64,000 bases of DNA from Streptomyces fragilis (GTDB taxonomy: Bacteria; Actinomycetota; Actinomycetes; Streptomycetales; Streptomycetaceae). The stretch spans positions 62,001 to 126,000 of the forward strand of contig NZ_BEVZ01000002.1 in assembly GCF_003112515.1 (NCBI RefSeq), read 5' to 3'. The position numbers were made by a program, and so were the translations under genes. Under the pieces are notes generated by a model that saw nothing but the letters and a program-made list of their open reading frames with translations, did not search any database and had not been told where the DNA came from. Shown here piece after piece: positions 29,459 to 38,173 of the stretch (position 1 is the stretch's first letter; each line of letters begins with the position of its first letter).

Positions 29459-29491
29459 CAGGGCCCTCCGCGGAGGTGGCGGAGGGCCCTG
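29459..29491. terminator. Bidirectional hairpin between the CobW-family gene and parC
   Basis: Perfect 13-bp inverted repeat CAGGGCCCTCCGC / GCGGAGGGCCCTG with a 7-nt loop, between convergent genes. Confidence 0.75.
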
Positions 29492-29505
29492 TGGTGGCTG
29501 TCAGG

Positions 29506-31968
29506 TCACGCGGGACCGGCGACCACCGCGACCGTCTTCGGCAGGCCCACGCCCGAACCGTCGCGCCGCGGGTCCATCTCCGGCACCTCGGCCGGCATGC
29601 CGTTCTTCTGCGCGGCATGGGCCGGGGCCGGGCCCGCCCAGGCGAGGGAGAGGCAGTCCTCGCCCTTGAGGAAGCGCTGGCAGCGCACGCCGCCGGTGGC
29701 CCGGCCCTTGCGCGGGTACTGGTCGAACGGCGTCATCTTGGCCGTGGTCTGCACCGAGTCGTCGAGCGTGCCGCGGGAGCCGGCGACGGTCAGGACCACC
29801 GCCTCCTGGCCCGGGTCCACCGCGGTGAACGAGATGACCTTGGCGTCGTCCGTCAGTTTGATGCCGGCCACGCCGCCCGCCGGCCGGCCCTGCGGGCGGA
29901 CCAGGGAGGCCTGGAAGCGCAGCAACTGGGCGTCGTCGGTGATGAAGACCAGGTCCTCCTCGCCGGTGCGCAGCTCCACCGCCCCGACGATCCGGTCGCC
30001 CTCCTTGAGGGTGATGACCTCGAGTTCGTCCTTGCCCGCCGGATAGTCCGGCACCACGCGCTTGACGATGCCCTGCAGGGTGCCGACCGCGAGACCGGGA
30101 GAGGACTCGTTCAGCGAGGTCAGGCAGATCACCGTCTCGTCGGCCTCGAGGGAGACGAACTCGGCGAGCGGCGCGCCTCCGGAGAGGTTGGGCGAGGTGC
30201 CCGCCGCGATCTCGGGGAGCAGCGGCAGGTCGACCACGTTGACGCGCAGCAGCCGCCCCGAGGAGGTGACCACGCCGACCTCACCGCGCGCGGTGGTGTC
30301 CACCGCGGAGACGATCACGTCGTGCTTGACCCGCTTGGCGCCCTTGAGGGCGGGGAAGGGGTCGGCGTTCGCCGTGCGGGCCAGCAGACCGGTGGAGGAG
30401 AGCAGCACCCGGCACGGGTCGTCCGCCACCTGGAGCGGCAGGGCGGCCGGGGTGTCCGCGGACTCCAGCAGCACCGTGCGCCGAGGGGTGCCGAACTTCT
30501 TCGCCACGGCCGCCAGTTCGGCGGAGACCAGCTTGCGCAGCTCGGCGTCCGAGTCCAGGATCCGGGTCAGCTCCTCGATCTCCGCGGTGAGCCGCTCCTT
30601 CTCCGCCTCCAGCTCGATGCGGTCGAACTTGGTGAGGCGGCGCAGCGGCGTGTCGAGGATGTACTGCGTCTGGATCTCCGACAGCGTGAAGCTCTCCATC
30701 AGGCGCTGCTTGGCCTGGGCGGAGTTGTCGCTGGAGCGGATCAGCCGGATGACCTCGTCGATGTCGATGAGGGCGGTCAGCAGACCCTCGACCAGGTGCA
30801 GCCGGTCGCGCTTCTTGCCGCGGCGGAACTCCGAGCGGCGGCGCACCACGTCGAAGCGGTGGTCGAGGTAGACCTCGAGGAGCTCCTTGAGCCCGAGCGT
30901 GAGCGGCTGGCCGTCCACCAGGGCGACGTTGTTGATGCCGAAGGACTCCTCCATCGGCGTCAGCTTGTAGAGCTGCTCCAGCACGGCCTCGGGGACGAAG
31001 CCGTTCTTGATCTCGATGACCAGGCGCAGGCCGTGCTCGCGGTCGGTGAGGTCCTTGACGTCGGCGATGCCCTGGACCTTCTTGGAGCTCACCAGGTCCT
31101 TGATCTTGGCGATGACCTTCTCGGGGCCCACCGAGAAGGGCAGTTCGGTGACGACCAGGCCCTTGCGGCGGGCGGTGACCTGCTCGACGGCGACCGTCGC
31201 GCGGATCTTGAAGGTGCCGCGGCCCTTCTCGTAGGCGTCACGGATCCCGGACAGGCCGACGACCCGGCCGCCGGTCGGCAGGTCCGGGCCGGGGACGTGC
31301 TTCATCAGCGCGTCGAGGTCGGCGTGCGGGTACCGGATCAGGTGCCGGGCTGCGGCGACGACCTCGCCGAGGTTGTGCGGCGGCATGTTGGTCGCCATGC
31401 CCACGGCGATGCCGGAGGCGCCGTTGACCAGCAGGTTCGGGAAGGCGGCGGGCAGCGCCACCGGCTCCCGCTCTTGGCCGTCGTAGTTGGGCTGGAAGTC
31501 GACCGTGTTCTCGTCGATCGACTCCGTCATCAGGCTCGTCGCGTCGGCCATCCGGCACTCGGTGTACCGCATGGCGGCCGGCGGGTCGTCGTTGCCGAGG
31601 GAGCCGAAGTTGCCGTGGCCGTCGACCAGCGGGACGCGCATCGAGAACGGCTGGGCGAGCCGGACCAGCGCGTCGTAGATCGAGGTGTCGCCGTGCGGGT
31701 GGAGCTTGCCCATGACCTCGCCGACGACGCGGGCGCACTTCACGTAACCGCGGTCGGGACGCAGGCCCATCTCGTTCATCTGGTAGACGATCCGCCGGTG
31801 CACCGGCTTGAGACCGTCGCGCGCGTCGGGCAGGGCGCGGGAGTAGATGACCGAGTAGGCATACTCGAGGAAGGAGCCCTGCATTTCGTCCACGACGTCG
31901 ATGTCGAGGATCCGCTCCTCGAAAGCATCGTCATCGGGTCGCGCTGTCTTCGTGCTGCGGCGGGCCAT
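29506..31968 (-). CDS. parC: DNA topoisomerase IV subunit A
   Basis: 820 residues. The breakage-reunion domain has the active-site Tyr in [10 protein letters not shown] and the quinolone-region segment [20 protein letters not shown] coiled-coil gate (about 400-460) follows, and the C-terminal beta-pinwheel blades. Conserved opening [40 protein letters not shown]. Pairs with ParE (22214-24337). No gyrase-specific GyrA-box glutamine motif was seen in the tail, in line with a topoisomerase IV role. The ATG sits 124 bp from the 3' end of the lipoprotein gene on the same strand. Confidence 0.94.
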   Translation of the reverse strand: MARRSTKTARPDDDAFEERILDIDVVDEMQGSFLEYAYSVIYSRALPDARDGLKPVHRRIVYQMNEMGLRPDRGYVKCARVVGEVMGKLHPHGDTSIYDALVRLAQPFSMRVPLVDGHGNFGSLGNDDPPAAMRYTECRMADATSLMTESIDENTVDFQPNYDGQEREPVALPAAFPNLLVNGASGIAVGMATNMPPHNLGEVVAAARHLIRYPHADLDALMKHVPGPDLPTGGRVVGLSGIRDAYEKGRGTFKIRATVAVEQVTARRKGLVVTELPFSVGPEKVIAKIKDLVSSKKVQGIADVKDLTDREHGLRLVIEIKNGFVPEAVLEQLYKLTPMEESFGINNVALVDGQPLTLGLKELLEVYLDHRFDVVRRRSEFRRGKKRDRLHLVEGLLTALIDIDEVIRLIRSSDNSAQAKQRLMESFTLSEIQTQYILDTPLRRLTKFDRIELEAEKERLTAEIEELTRILDSDAELRKLVSAELAAVAKKFGTPRRTVLLESADTPAALPLQVADDPCRVLLSSTGLLARTANADPFPALKGAKRVKHDVIVSAVDTTARGEVGVVTSSGRLLRVNVVDLPLLPEIAAGTSPNLSGGAPLAEFVSLEADETVICLTSLNESSPGLAVGTLQGIVKRVVPDYPAGKDELEVITLKEGDRIVGAVELRTGEEDLVFITDDAQLLRFQASLVRPQGRPAGGVAGIKLTDDAKVISFTAVDPGQEAVVLTVAGSRGTLDDSVQTTAKMTPFDQYPRKGRATGGVRCQRFLKGEDCLSLAWAGPAPAHAAQKNGMPAEVPEMDPRRDGSGVGLPKTVAVVAGPA

Positions 31969-32093
31969 CGCTGCCGGGCTCCTTCACGGTCTTGCGAGCA
32001 TGAACGGGGACTGTCGCGCACCATTGTGGCCCTCGCCGCCGACACCTCGGACCGCGCCCCCGCCGGTGGCGCCCCTGGACGGGCGCCCGGAGC

Positions 32094-32525
32094 TCAGCCC
32101 CGGCGCAGGCTGTCGATCATTCCTCCCCATTCCTGCCCGTCCCACTCGATCACGACGGCCGAGCCGTCGGACTTCGTCTTCAGGCTCCCCTTCGTGCGGT
32201 CGGGGTCCGGCTTCGCGCAGTCCAGGGTGATCCGCGGCTTGGCGGTGCCGACGCCTTCGAGGGAGCCCGGGCAGGCGAGCTCACCGGTGGTGGTGACCGT
32301 GTCCCCGGTGATCTTCAACGTGTCGATGGGGCTGTCGTTGATGGGGCGCCAGGTGCCGTCGAGCCCCTTCTCCGGGGCCGCGGCCTCCGAGGACTTCTCG
32401 GCCGGCTGCGAGGCCTTCGGGACGGCGGTGCCCTTCGCCGCGTCGTCGGCGCCGGAGCCCGAGCAGCCGGAGAGGAGCAGAGCGCCCAGTCCCAGAAGGG
32501 CGGCGGCGGTCAAGGCCTTGCGCAT
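32094..32525 (-). CDS. Small lipoprotein
   Basis: 143 residues with a clear lipoprotein signal (MRKALTAAALLGLGALLLSGC, lipobox LLSGC, lipidated Cys at 21). The mature part begins with a Ser/Ala/Lys-rich linker and then a ~85-residue domain (LDGTWRPINDSPIDTLKITGDTVTTT..., ITLDCAKPD, VIEWDGQEWGGMIDSLRRG) that looks like a small beta-barrel. I recognise no named family. ATG 32525 has AAAGGA upstream; the frame runs open to 32720. It lies back to back with the M16 protease gene, 220 bp apart. Confidence 0.85.
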   Translation of the reverse strand: MRKALTAAALLGLGALLLSGCSGSGADDAAKGTAVPKASQPAEKSSEAAAPEKGLDGTWRPINDSPIDTLKITGDTVTTTGELACPGSLEGVGTAKPRITLDCAKPDPDRTKGSLKTKSDGSAVVIEWDGQEWGGMIDSLRRG

Positions 32526-32745
32526 GGAACGTCCTTTCACTTCATTCACGGCGGACGACGCCGGTCGGTGGACGGCGCCCATCCCAGCACACCCGCCCGT
32601 CCCGGGGCGATCGGGGTCGCGGGGCGGACTATCCCCGGATCGGGCGGCAATGCGACGTATCGGGAACCTCACGGCAACCGTCCCAGGTTGCATAGAGTGA
32701 CAGGCAGTCCGGACAGACAAGTTTCAGGCGAGCGAAGGGACGTAC

Positions 32746-34101
32746 ATGCCCATGGGTCACACGGCCACAGCCGAGGCAGGCTCAGGAGGCCTCACAGCTA
32801 CCGAGCACCGCCTTGCCAACGGGCTCCGCGTGGTGCTCTCGGAGGATCACCTGACCCCGGTCGCCGCGGTGTGCCTCTGGTACGACGTCGGCTCCCGGCA
32901 CGAGGTCCAGGGCCGCACGGGCCTCGCCCACCTCTTCGAGCACCTGATGTTCCAGGGCTCGGCCCAGGTGAAGGGCAACGGTCACTTCGAGCTGGTGCAG
33001 GGGGCCGGAGGTTCCCTCAACGGCACCACCAGCTTCGAGCGCACCAACTACTTCGAGACGATGCCGGCCCACCAGCTGGAGCTCGCGCTCTGGCTGGAGG
33101 CCGACCGGATGGGCTCCCTGCTCACCGCCCTCGACGACGAGTCGATGGAGAACCAGCGCGACGTCGTCAAGAACGAGCGCCGCCAGCGGTACGACAACGT
33201 CCCCTACGGCACGGCCTTCGAGAAGATCTTCGCGCTGGCCTACCCCGAGGGCCACCCGTACCACCACACCCCGATCGGCTCCATGGCCGACCTGGACGCC
33301 GCCACCCTGGAGGACGCCCGTGCGTTCTTCCGCACCTACTACGCGCCCAACAACGCGGTGCTGTCGGTGGTCGGCGACATCGACCCGGAGCAGACCCTCG
33401 CCTGGATCGAGAAGTACTTCGGCTCCATCGCCTCCCACGACGGCAAGCCCGCCCCGCGGGACGGAGCGCTGCCGGAGGTCATCGGCGGGGAGATCCGCGA
33501 GGTGGTCCGCGAGGAGGTCCCGGCCCGCGCCCTGATGGCCGGCTACCGCCTGCCCGAGGACGGCACCCGCGCCTGCGACGCCGCCGACGTGGCGCTGACC
33601 ATCCTCGGCTACGGCGAGTCCTCCCGCCTCTACAACCGCCTGGTGCGCCGCGACCGCACCGCGGTGACGGCCGGGTTCGGCCTGCTGCGACTGGCCGGCG
33701 CCCCCTCGCTGGGCTGGCTGGACGTCAAGACCTCCGGCGACGTCGAGGTGCCGGTGATCGAGGCCGCCGTCGACGAGGAGCTCGCCCGGCTCGCCGCCGA
33801 GGGCCCGACGGCCGAGGAGATGGAGCGCGCCCAGGCCCAGCTGGAGCGCGAGTGGCTGGACCGCCTCGGTACGGTCTCCGGCCGCGCCGACGAACTGTGC
33901 CGCTACGCCGTCCTGTTCGGCGACCCGCAGCTCGCGCTGACCGCCGTGGAGCGGGTGCTGGAGGTGACGGCGGAGGAGGTCCAGGAGGTCGCCAAGAACC
34001 GCCTGCGCCCCGACAACCGCGCGGTCCTGGTGTACGAACCGATCACTCCCGAGGGCGCGGACGCCGACGGCGACGAGGACGAAGAGGAGGAGGCCAAGTG
34101 A
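32746..34101 (+). CDS. M16 zinc metalloprotease, active subunit
   Basis: 451 residues. The inverted zinc motif HLFEH (HxxEH) lies at about residue 64 in GRTGLAHLFEHLMFQGS, with the distal Glu in the following helix region (ENQRDVVKNERRQRYDN). Two pitrilysin half-domains are present. The acidic C-terminus (DADGDEDEEEEAK) is unusual. Forms a pair with the next gene, which lacks the zinc motif, like the alpha/beta pairs of mitochondrial-processing-type and bacterial M16B enzymes. ATG 32746 has GAAGGGA 6 nt upstream. The stop overlaps the next start. Confidence 0.93.
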   Translation: MPMGHTATAEAGSGGLTATEHRLANGLRVVLSEDHLTPVAAVCLWYDVGSRHEVQGRTGLAHLFEHLMFQGSAQVKGNGHFELVQGAGGSLNGTTSFERTNYFETMPAHQLELALWLEADRMGSLLTALDDESMENQRDVVKNERRQRYDNVPYGTAFEKIFALAYPEGHPYHHTPIGSMADLDAATLEDARAFFRTYYAPNNAVLSVVGDIDPEQTLAWIEKYFGSIASHDGKPAPRDGALPEVIGGEIREVVREEVPARALMAGYRLPEDGTRACDAADVALTILGYGESSRLYNRLVRRDRTAVTAGFGLLRLAGAPSLGWLDVKTSGDVEVPVIEAAVDEELARLAAEGPTAEEMERAQAQLEREWLDRLGTVSGRADELCRYAVLFGDPQLALTAVERVLEVTAEEVQEVAKNRLRPDNRAVLVYEPITPEGADADGDEDEEEEAK

Positions 34102-35486
34102 CCGACCTGGCCACGATGGAGTTCCACCCCCGGCCGCAGGCCGGCGAGCCCAAGCCGTGGGCCTTCCCCGCGCCCGAGCGCGGCGCCCTCGACAACGGGC
34201 TGACGGTCCTGCGCTGCCACCGCCCCGGCCAGCAGGTCGTGGCCGTCGAGGTGCTGCTCGACGCCCCGCTGGACGCCGAGCCGGCCGGGCTGGACGGCGT
34301 CGCCACCATCATGGCGCGCGCCTTCGCCGAGGGCACCGACAAGCACTCCGCCGAGGACTTCGCCGCCGAACTCGAGCGCTGCGGCGCCACGCTGGACATG
34401 CACGCCGACCACCCCGGCGTGCGGGTCTCCCTGGAGGTGCCCGCCTCCCGGCTGCCCAAGGCGCTCGGTCTGCTGGCCGACGCGCTGCGCGCCCCGGCGT
34501 TCGCCGAGGACGAGGTCTCCCGCCTGGTGCGCAACCGGCTGGACGAGATCCCGCACGAGCTGGCCAACCCGGCCCGCCGCGCCGCCAAGGAGCTCTACAA
34601 GGAGCTCTTCCCGGCGAACTCGCGGATGGCGCGCCCCCGTCAGGGCACCGAGGAGACCGTCGAGAAGATCGACGCGGCCGCCGTGCGCGCCTTCTACGAC
34701 CGGCACGTCCGCCCGGCCACCTCGACCGCCGTCGTGGTCGGCGACCTCACCGGCGTCGACCTCGACGCCCTGCTGGCCGAGACCCTGGGCGCCTGGAAGG
34801 GCTCCCCGGCCGCCCCGCGCCCGGTGCCGGCGGTGTCGTCCGACGACACCGGCCGCGTGGTGATCGTGGACCGTCCCGGTTCCGTGCAGACGCAGTTGCT
34901 GATCGGCCGCACCGGCCCGGACCGCCACGACCGGGTCTGGCCGGCCCAGGTGCTCGGCACCTACTGCCTGGGCGGCACGCTCACCTCCCGCCTGGACAAG
35001 GTGCTGCGCGAGGAGAAGGGCTACACGTACGGCGTGCGCGCCTTCGGGCAGGTCCTGCGCTCCGCCCCCGACGGTTCGGGCGCCGCGCTGCTGGCCGTCA
35101 GCGGCTCGGTGGACACCCCCAACACCGGCCCCGCGCTGCAGGACCTGTGGCAGGTGCTGCGCACCCTCGCCGAGGGCGGCCTGACCGACGCCGAGCGGGA
35201 CACCGCCGTGCAGAACCTGGTGGGCGTGGCCCCGCTGAAGTACGAGACGGCGGCCGCGGTCGCGGGCACGCTGGCCGACCAGGTGGAGCAGCACCTGCCG
35301 GACGACTTCCAGGCGACGCTCTATCAGCAGCTCGTCGCCACCGGCACGGTGGAGGCCACCGCGGCCGTGGTGAACGCCTTCCCGGTGGACCGTCTGGTGA
35401 CGGTCCTGGTCGGCGACGCCGCGCAGATCGCCGGCCCGGTGCGTGAGCTGGGCATCGGCGAGGTCACGGTGGTGAGCGCCGAGTAG
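34098..35486 (+). CDS. M16 family protein, non-catalytic partner
   Basis: 462 residues. Same fold ([46 protein letters not shown]) but at the place of HxxEH it reads GVATIMARAF, so zinc cannot bind. The C-terminal R/Y motif (LREEKGYTYGVRAFG) that binds substrate backbone is kept. It therefore probably forms a heterodimer with the upstream active subunit. GTG 34098 overlaps the previous stop (GTGA), so the pair is translationally coupled. A hairpin follows. Confidence 0.92.
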   Translation: MTDLATMEFHPRPQAGEPKPWAFPAPERGALDNGLTVLRCHRPGQQVVAVEVLLDAPLDAEPAGLDGVATIMARAFAEGTDKHSAEDFAAELERCGATLDMHADHPGVRVSLEVPASRLPKALGLLADALRAPAFAEDEVSRLVRNRLDEIPHELANPARRAAKELYKELFPANSRMARPRQGTEETVEKIDAAAVRAFYDRHVRPATSTAVVVGDLTGVDLDALLAETLGAWKGSPAAPRPVPAVSSDDTGRVVIVDRPGSVQTQLLIGRTGPDRHDRVWPAQVLGTYCLGGTLTSRLDKVLREEKGYTYGVRAFGQVLRSAPDGSGAALLAVSGSVDTPNTGPALQDLWQVLRTLAEGGLTDAERDTAVQNLVGVAPLKYETAAAVAGTLADQVEQHLPDDFQATLYQQLVATGTVEATAAVVNAFPVDRLVTVLVGDAAQIAGPVRELGIGEVTVVSAE

Positions 35487-35506
35487 CGGCCCGCGGAGGG
35501 CGGGTT

Positions 35507-35541
35507 CGGGCCCCGGTGCGCCTTACGGCCGCCGGGGCCCG
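35507..35541 (+). terminator. Hairpin after the M16 operon
   Basis: CGGGCCCCGG pairs with CCGGGGCCCG around a 15-nt loop, 20 nt after the stop. Confidence 0.65.
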
Positions 35542-35694
35542 CTTCGTTCACCCGTGTTCGCCCGCGTTCGATGCGCGTAGATGCGTCCGGTTTTGCCCTG
35601 TGGCATGCGCTACAAAAGTCTTGATCCGTTTGTTATCCGAATGATCACCCAACTAGCTTCGATCCGGCTGCCCGCCACACCTGTGCTCCGCACC

Positions 35695-35872
35695 CGCGGC
35701 GCCGGGCAGTCATCGCCTAATCCCCGTACGGCGCGAGCCAGGGGAGCCGGGGACCCACACGAGCGGTACCCCTGGGGTGAATCGGGCGCCTTCCGCACCG
35801 CGGGAGGAACCCGTAGGAGACCTTCCTGCTCCGAACCCGACAGCTAACCCGGCCGGCGAGAGGGAAGGAAAG
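35695..35872 (+). promoter_or_regulatory. ydaO-type c-di-AMP riboswitch
   Basis: The leader of the M23 gene has the conserved pieces of the ydaO/yuaA class in order: GCCGGGCAGTCATCGCCTAA, GGGGAGCCGGGGACCCA, CTGGGGTGAATCG, GTAGGAGACC...CTGCTCCGAACCCGACAGCTAACCC and GGCGAGAGGGAAGGAAAGG. In Streptomyces this riboswitch sits before resuscitation-promoting factors and cell-wall hydrolases and turns expression off when c-di-AMP binds. The 208 bases before it (35487-35694) hold the M16 terminator and presumably the promoter. Confidence 0.92.
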
Positions 35873-35886
35873 GACTCAGCCACTTC

Positions 35887-36639
35887 ATGGCGTTCAACTG
35901 CGCCTCCGGCAGGCATCGTCGTCCCGGCCGGACCAGCCGCACCACCGCCGGCCTGGCGGGCCTCGCCGCCCTCACCACCACCGGCGTCGTCGGCACCCTG
36001 GCAACCCCCGCCACCGCCGCGGAGGCCCCCGCCGAGACCAGCGGCCTGCTTCCGGTCGTCACCATCGGCGACCGCGTGGCCGAACAGATCGACGAGCAGG
36101 CCGAGGCCCAGGAGCGGGCCGCCGTCGAGGCCGCCGCCCGTGCCGCGGCCGCCGAGAAGGCCCGCGCCGAGCGCGAGGCCGCCGAGGAGCGCGCCGCCCG
36201 CGAGGCCGAGCGCGAGCGGCTCCGCCGCCTCAACATGTTCGTCAGCCCGATCGCCGGGTCGTACGTCTCCACCTCCTACCAGGCCGGCGGCGGCATCTGG
36301 TCCTCCGGGAGCCACACCGGCATCGACTTCCACGCCGCCTCCGGCACCCCGGTGCGGTCCGTGGGCCGCGGCACCGTCGTCGAGGCCGGCTGGGGCGGCG
36401 CCTACGGCTACCAGGTCGTCATCAAGATGCACGACGGCACGTACACCCAGTACGGCCACCTGTCCTCGGTCAGCGTGGCCGTCGGCCAGGCGGTGACCCC
36501 GAGCACCCACATCGGCCGCTCCGGCGCCACCGGCAACGTCACCGGCCCGCACCTGCACTTCGAGGCCCGCAGCGGCGCGGAGTACGGCAGCGACATCGAC
36601 CCCGTCGCCTACCTCCGCTCCCACGGCGTGAACCTCTGA
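35887..36639 (+). CDS. Secreted M23 cell-wall endopeptidase
   Basis: 250 residues. A twin-Arg-free signal peptide (residues 1-~46, ending ATPATAA) is followed by a ~65-residue Ala/Glu/Arg coiled coil (IDEQAEAQERAAVEAAARA...) and a C-terminal peptidase M23 (LytM) domain. Zinc ligands are seen in SHTGIDFHAA (His, Asp) and GPHLHFEAR (HxH), with the conserved His in YGHLSSV. It should cleave peptidoglycan cross-bridges outside the membrane. Control by the c-di-AMP riboswitch ties wall cleavage to growth, germination or osmotic state. A T-rich terminator follows. Confidence 0.95.
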   Translation: MAFNCASGRHRRPGRTSRTTAGLAGLAALTTTGVVGTLATPATAAEAPAETSGLLPVVTIGDRVAEQIDEQAEAQERAAVEAAARAAAAEKARAEREAAEERAAREAERERLRRLNMFVSPIAGSYVSTSYQAGGGIWSSGSHTGIDFHAASGTPVRSVGRGTVVEAGWGGAYGYQVVIKMHDGTYTQYGHLSSVSVAVGQAVTPSTHIGRSGATGNVTGPHLHFEARSGAEYGSDIDPVAYLRSHGVNL

Positions 36640-36668
36640 CGCCGTGAACCTCTGACGCCGTCCACGCG

Positions 36669-36706
36669 AAAGCCCTCCGCCCGGTTTCCGGGACGGGGGG
36701 CTTTTT
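36669..36706 (+). terminator. Rho-independent terminator after the M23 gene
   Basis: AAAGCCCTCCGCCCGG pairs with CCGGGACGGGGGGCTTTTT, with G-T and mismatch pairs; it has a true T5 run, rare in this genome. Confidence 0.85.
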
Positions 36707-36837
36707 CGTCGTTCCGGACGGTATCCGGGCGCACCGGGCGGGGGAGCGGCCGAAAATTCCCTCTCCCGTGCGACTTCCCGTCGGAAATTCACGCCCATTG
36801 CCTTAGAGTCGCCTTATTCATCGAGGCGGAGGTCGGC

Positions 36838-37545
36838 ATGCGTATTCCCGCGCATTCGGTATGCACGGCGATCCGGGACGACATCGTCGCCGGGGTCCAC
36901 GAGCGCGGGAGCCGGCTGACCGAGGAACTCCTCGCCCGCCGCTACGGCGTCTCCCGCGTCCCGGTGCGCGAGGCGCTGCGCACCCTGGAGGCCGAGGGGT
37001 TCGTGGTCACCCGGCGGCACGCCGGGGCCTGCGTGGCGGAGCCGACCGAGCAGGAGGCGGCCGACCTGCTGGAGATGCGGCTGCTGCTGGAGCCGCTGGG
37101 CGCCGCGAGAGCCGCCCAGCGGCGCACCGAGGCCCACCTGAAGGTGCTCCGAGGCCTGGTCAGGCTGGGTCAGGAGCGGGCCCGGCGAGGGTACGGGGAG
37201 GAATTGCGGTCGTTGGGCGGCTGGTTCCACGAGACGCTGGCCCAGGCCTGCGGGAGCGCCGCGCTGACCGCCACGCTCACCCAGTTGCGGCACAAGATCG
37301 CCTGGATGTACGCGCTCGATCCGCTGCCCGCGCCCGTCGAGACCTGGGCCGAGCACGGCGCCATCGTGGACGCCGTGGCCCGGGGTGACGGCGAGCGTGC
37401 CCGGCAGGTGACCGCCCTGCACACCGAACGCTCGGCCGTGCTGTACCGGCTGCGCATTCCCGGCCAGAACCGCGGGGCGGCGGCGCGCCCGGACGGCGTG
37501 AGGACCTCGCAACATGCCGTAAACATGAATGGCCTCCGCAATTAA
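36838..37545 (+). CDS. GntR-family regulator with FCD domain
   Basis: 235 residues. N-terminal winged helix (TAIRDDIVAGVHERGSRLTE, RYGVSRVPVREALRTLEAEG) followed by the wing (TRRHAGACVAEP) and an FCD helical domain (DLLEMRLLLEPLGAARAA..., WAEHGAIVDAVARGDGERARQ). A typical FadR-type repressor that binds a small organic acid or sugar-derived ligand. Neighbouring HPr (ptsH, convergent) hints at carbon control but that is only context. ATG 36838 follows GGAGG with 5 nt spacing. Confidence 0.9.
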   Translation: MRIPAHSVCTAIRDDIVAGVHERGSRLTEELLARRYGVSRVPVREALRTLEAEGFVVTRRHAGACVAEPTEQEAADLLEMRLLLEPLGAARAAQRRTEAHLKVLRGLVRLGQERARRGYGEELRSLGGWFHETLAQACGSAALTATLTQLRHKIAWMYALDPLPAPVETWAEHGAIVDAVARGDGERARQVTALHTERSAVLYRLRIPGQNRGAAARPDGVRTSQHAVNMNGLRN

Positions 37546-37630
37546 CAAGGGGGCCGTATACAAGAGGCGGGAACAATTCCCGTCCGGTCGTCCGGCGTTC
37601 CTTTCCGGCGGGTCGGACGATTTCGACTGT

Positions 37631-37715
37631 GCGCTGCATTTACGCCGGTGGTGCATTCACGCCGATGGTGCATTCGTGCCGGGCGGTGATTCATGCCGGG
37701 CGGCGCATTGCGGGC
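37631..37715. repeat. Five degenerate 17-bp tandem repeats
   Basis: Units start at 37631, 37648, 37665, 37682 and 37699, consensus GTGGTGCATTCATGCCG. They lie in the 208-bp gap between convergent GntR and ptsH genes. No dyad strong enough for a terminator; function unknown. Confidence 0.8.
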
Positions 37716-37753
37716 ACGGCGCATATCGGCCGCGGCCCCCGTTCCCGTCCCGC

Positions 37754-38074
37754 TCACAGCTCCGCCTCACCCGGTCGCTCCGGACGGTCCACGGAGAGCA
37801 GGTCCGCCAGTTCCCCGAGCAGCCTCTCGGCGCTCTCGGCCCCCGTGCCGGCCGCGCCGGCGCCCTCGCAGGAGAGCACCACCTCCTCGCCGCGGCGCAC
37901 CCCCAGCCCCAGCACCCCGAGGATCGACGCGGCGTTCACCGGCCCCGTCCCCGCGCCGTCCGCCCGGGCCACCCGTACCGGCAGCCCGGAGTCCCGCACG
38001 GCCCGTACGAAACGTGCGGCCGGCCGCGCGTGCAGACCTTGCGGCGCCGCCACCCTGACCCGGCGTTCGGGCAT
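37754..38074 (-). CDS. ptsH: HPr phosphocarrier protein
   Basis: 106 residues, slightly longer than usual (85-95) at the C-terminus. The active His is in PQGLHARPAARF (residue 15); the second conserved region is NAASILGVLGLGVRRGEEV, where Ser46 of Bacillus HPr sits in the ASIL segment. It carries phosphate from enzyme I to sugar permeases of the PTS. The AGGAGGT ribosome binding site is strong. Divergent from the patA-like gene, 99 bp apart. Confidence 0.93.
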   Translation of the reverse strand: MPERRVRVAAPQGLHARPAARFVRAVRDSGLPVRVARADGAGTGPVNAASILGVLGLGVRRGEEVVLSCEGAGAAGTGAESAERLLGELADLLSVDRPERPGEAEL

Positions 38075-38173
38075 CTCCGGTACCTCCTGTCCTCACCGTC
38101 ACCGTCACCGTCCGCGTGCTTCATGCGCATCGCCCCGCACCCCGTTCGGGGCCGGGAGCCGTAGGCTTGCCGC

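Noticed and set aside
37631..37715. CRISPR array
   Set aside because: The 17-bp units are directly adjacent without spacers.
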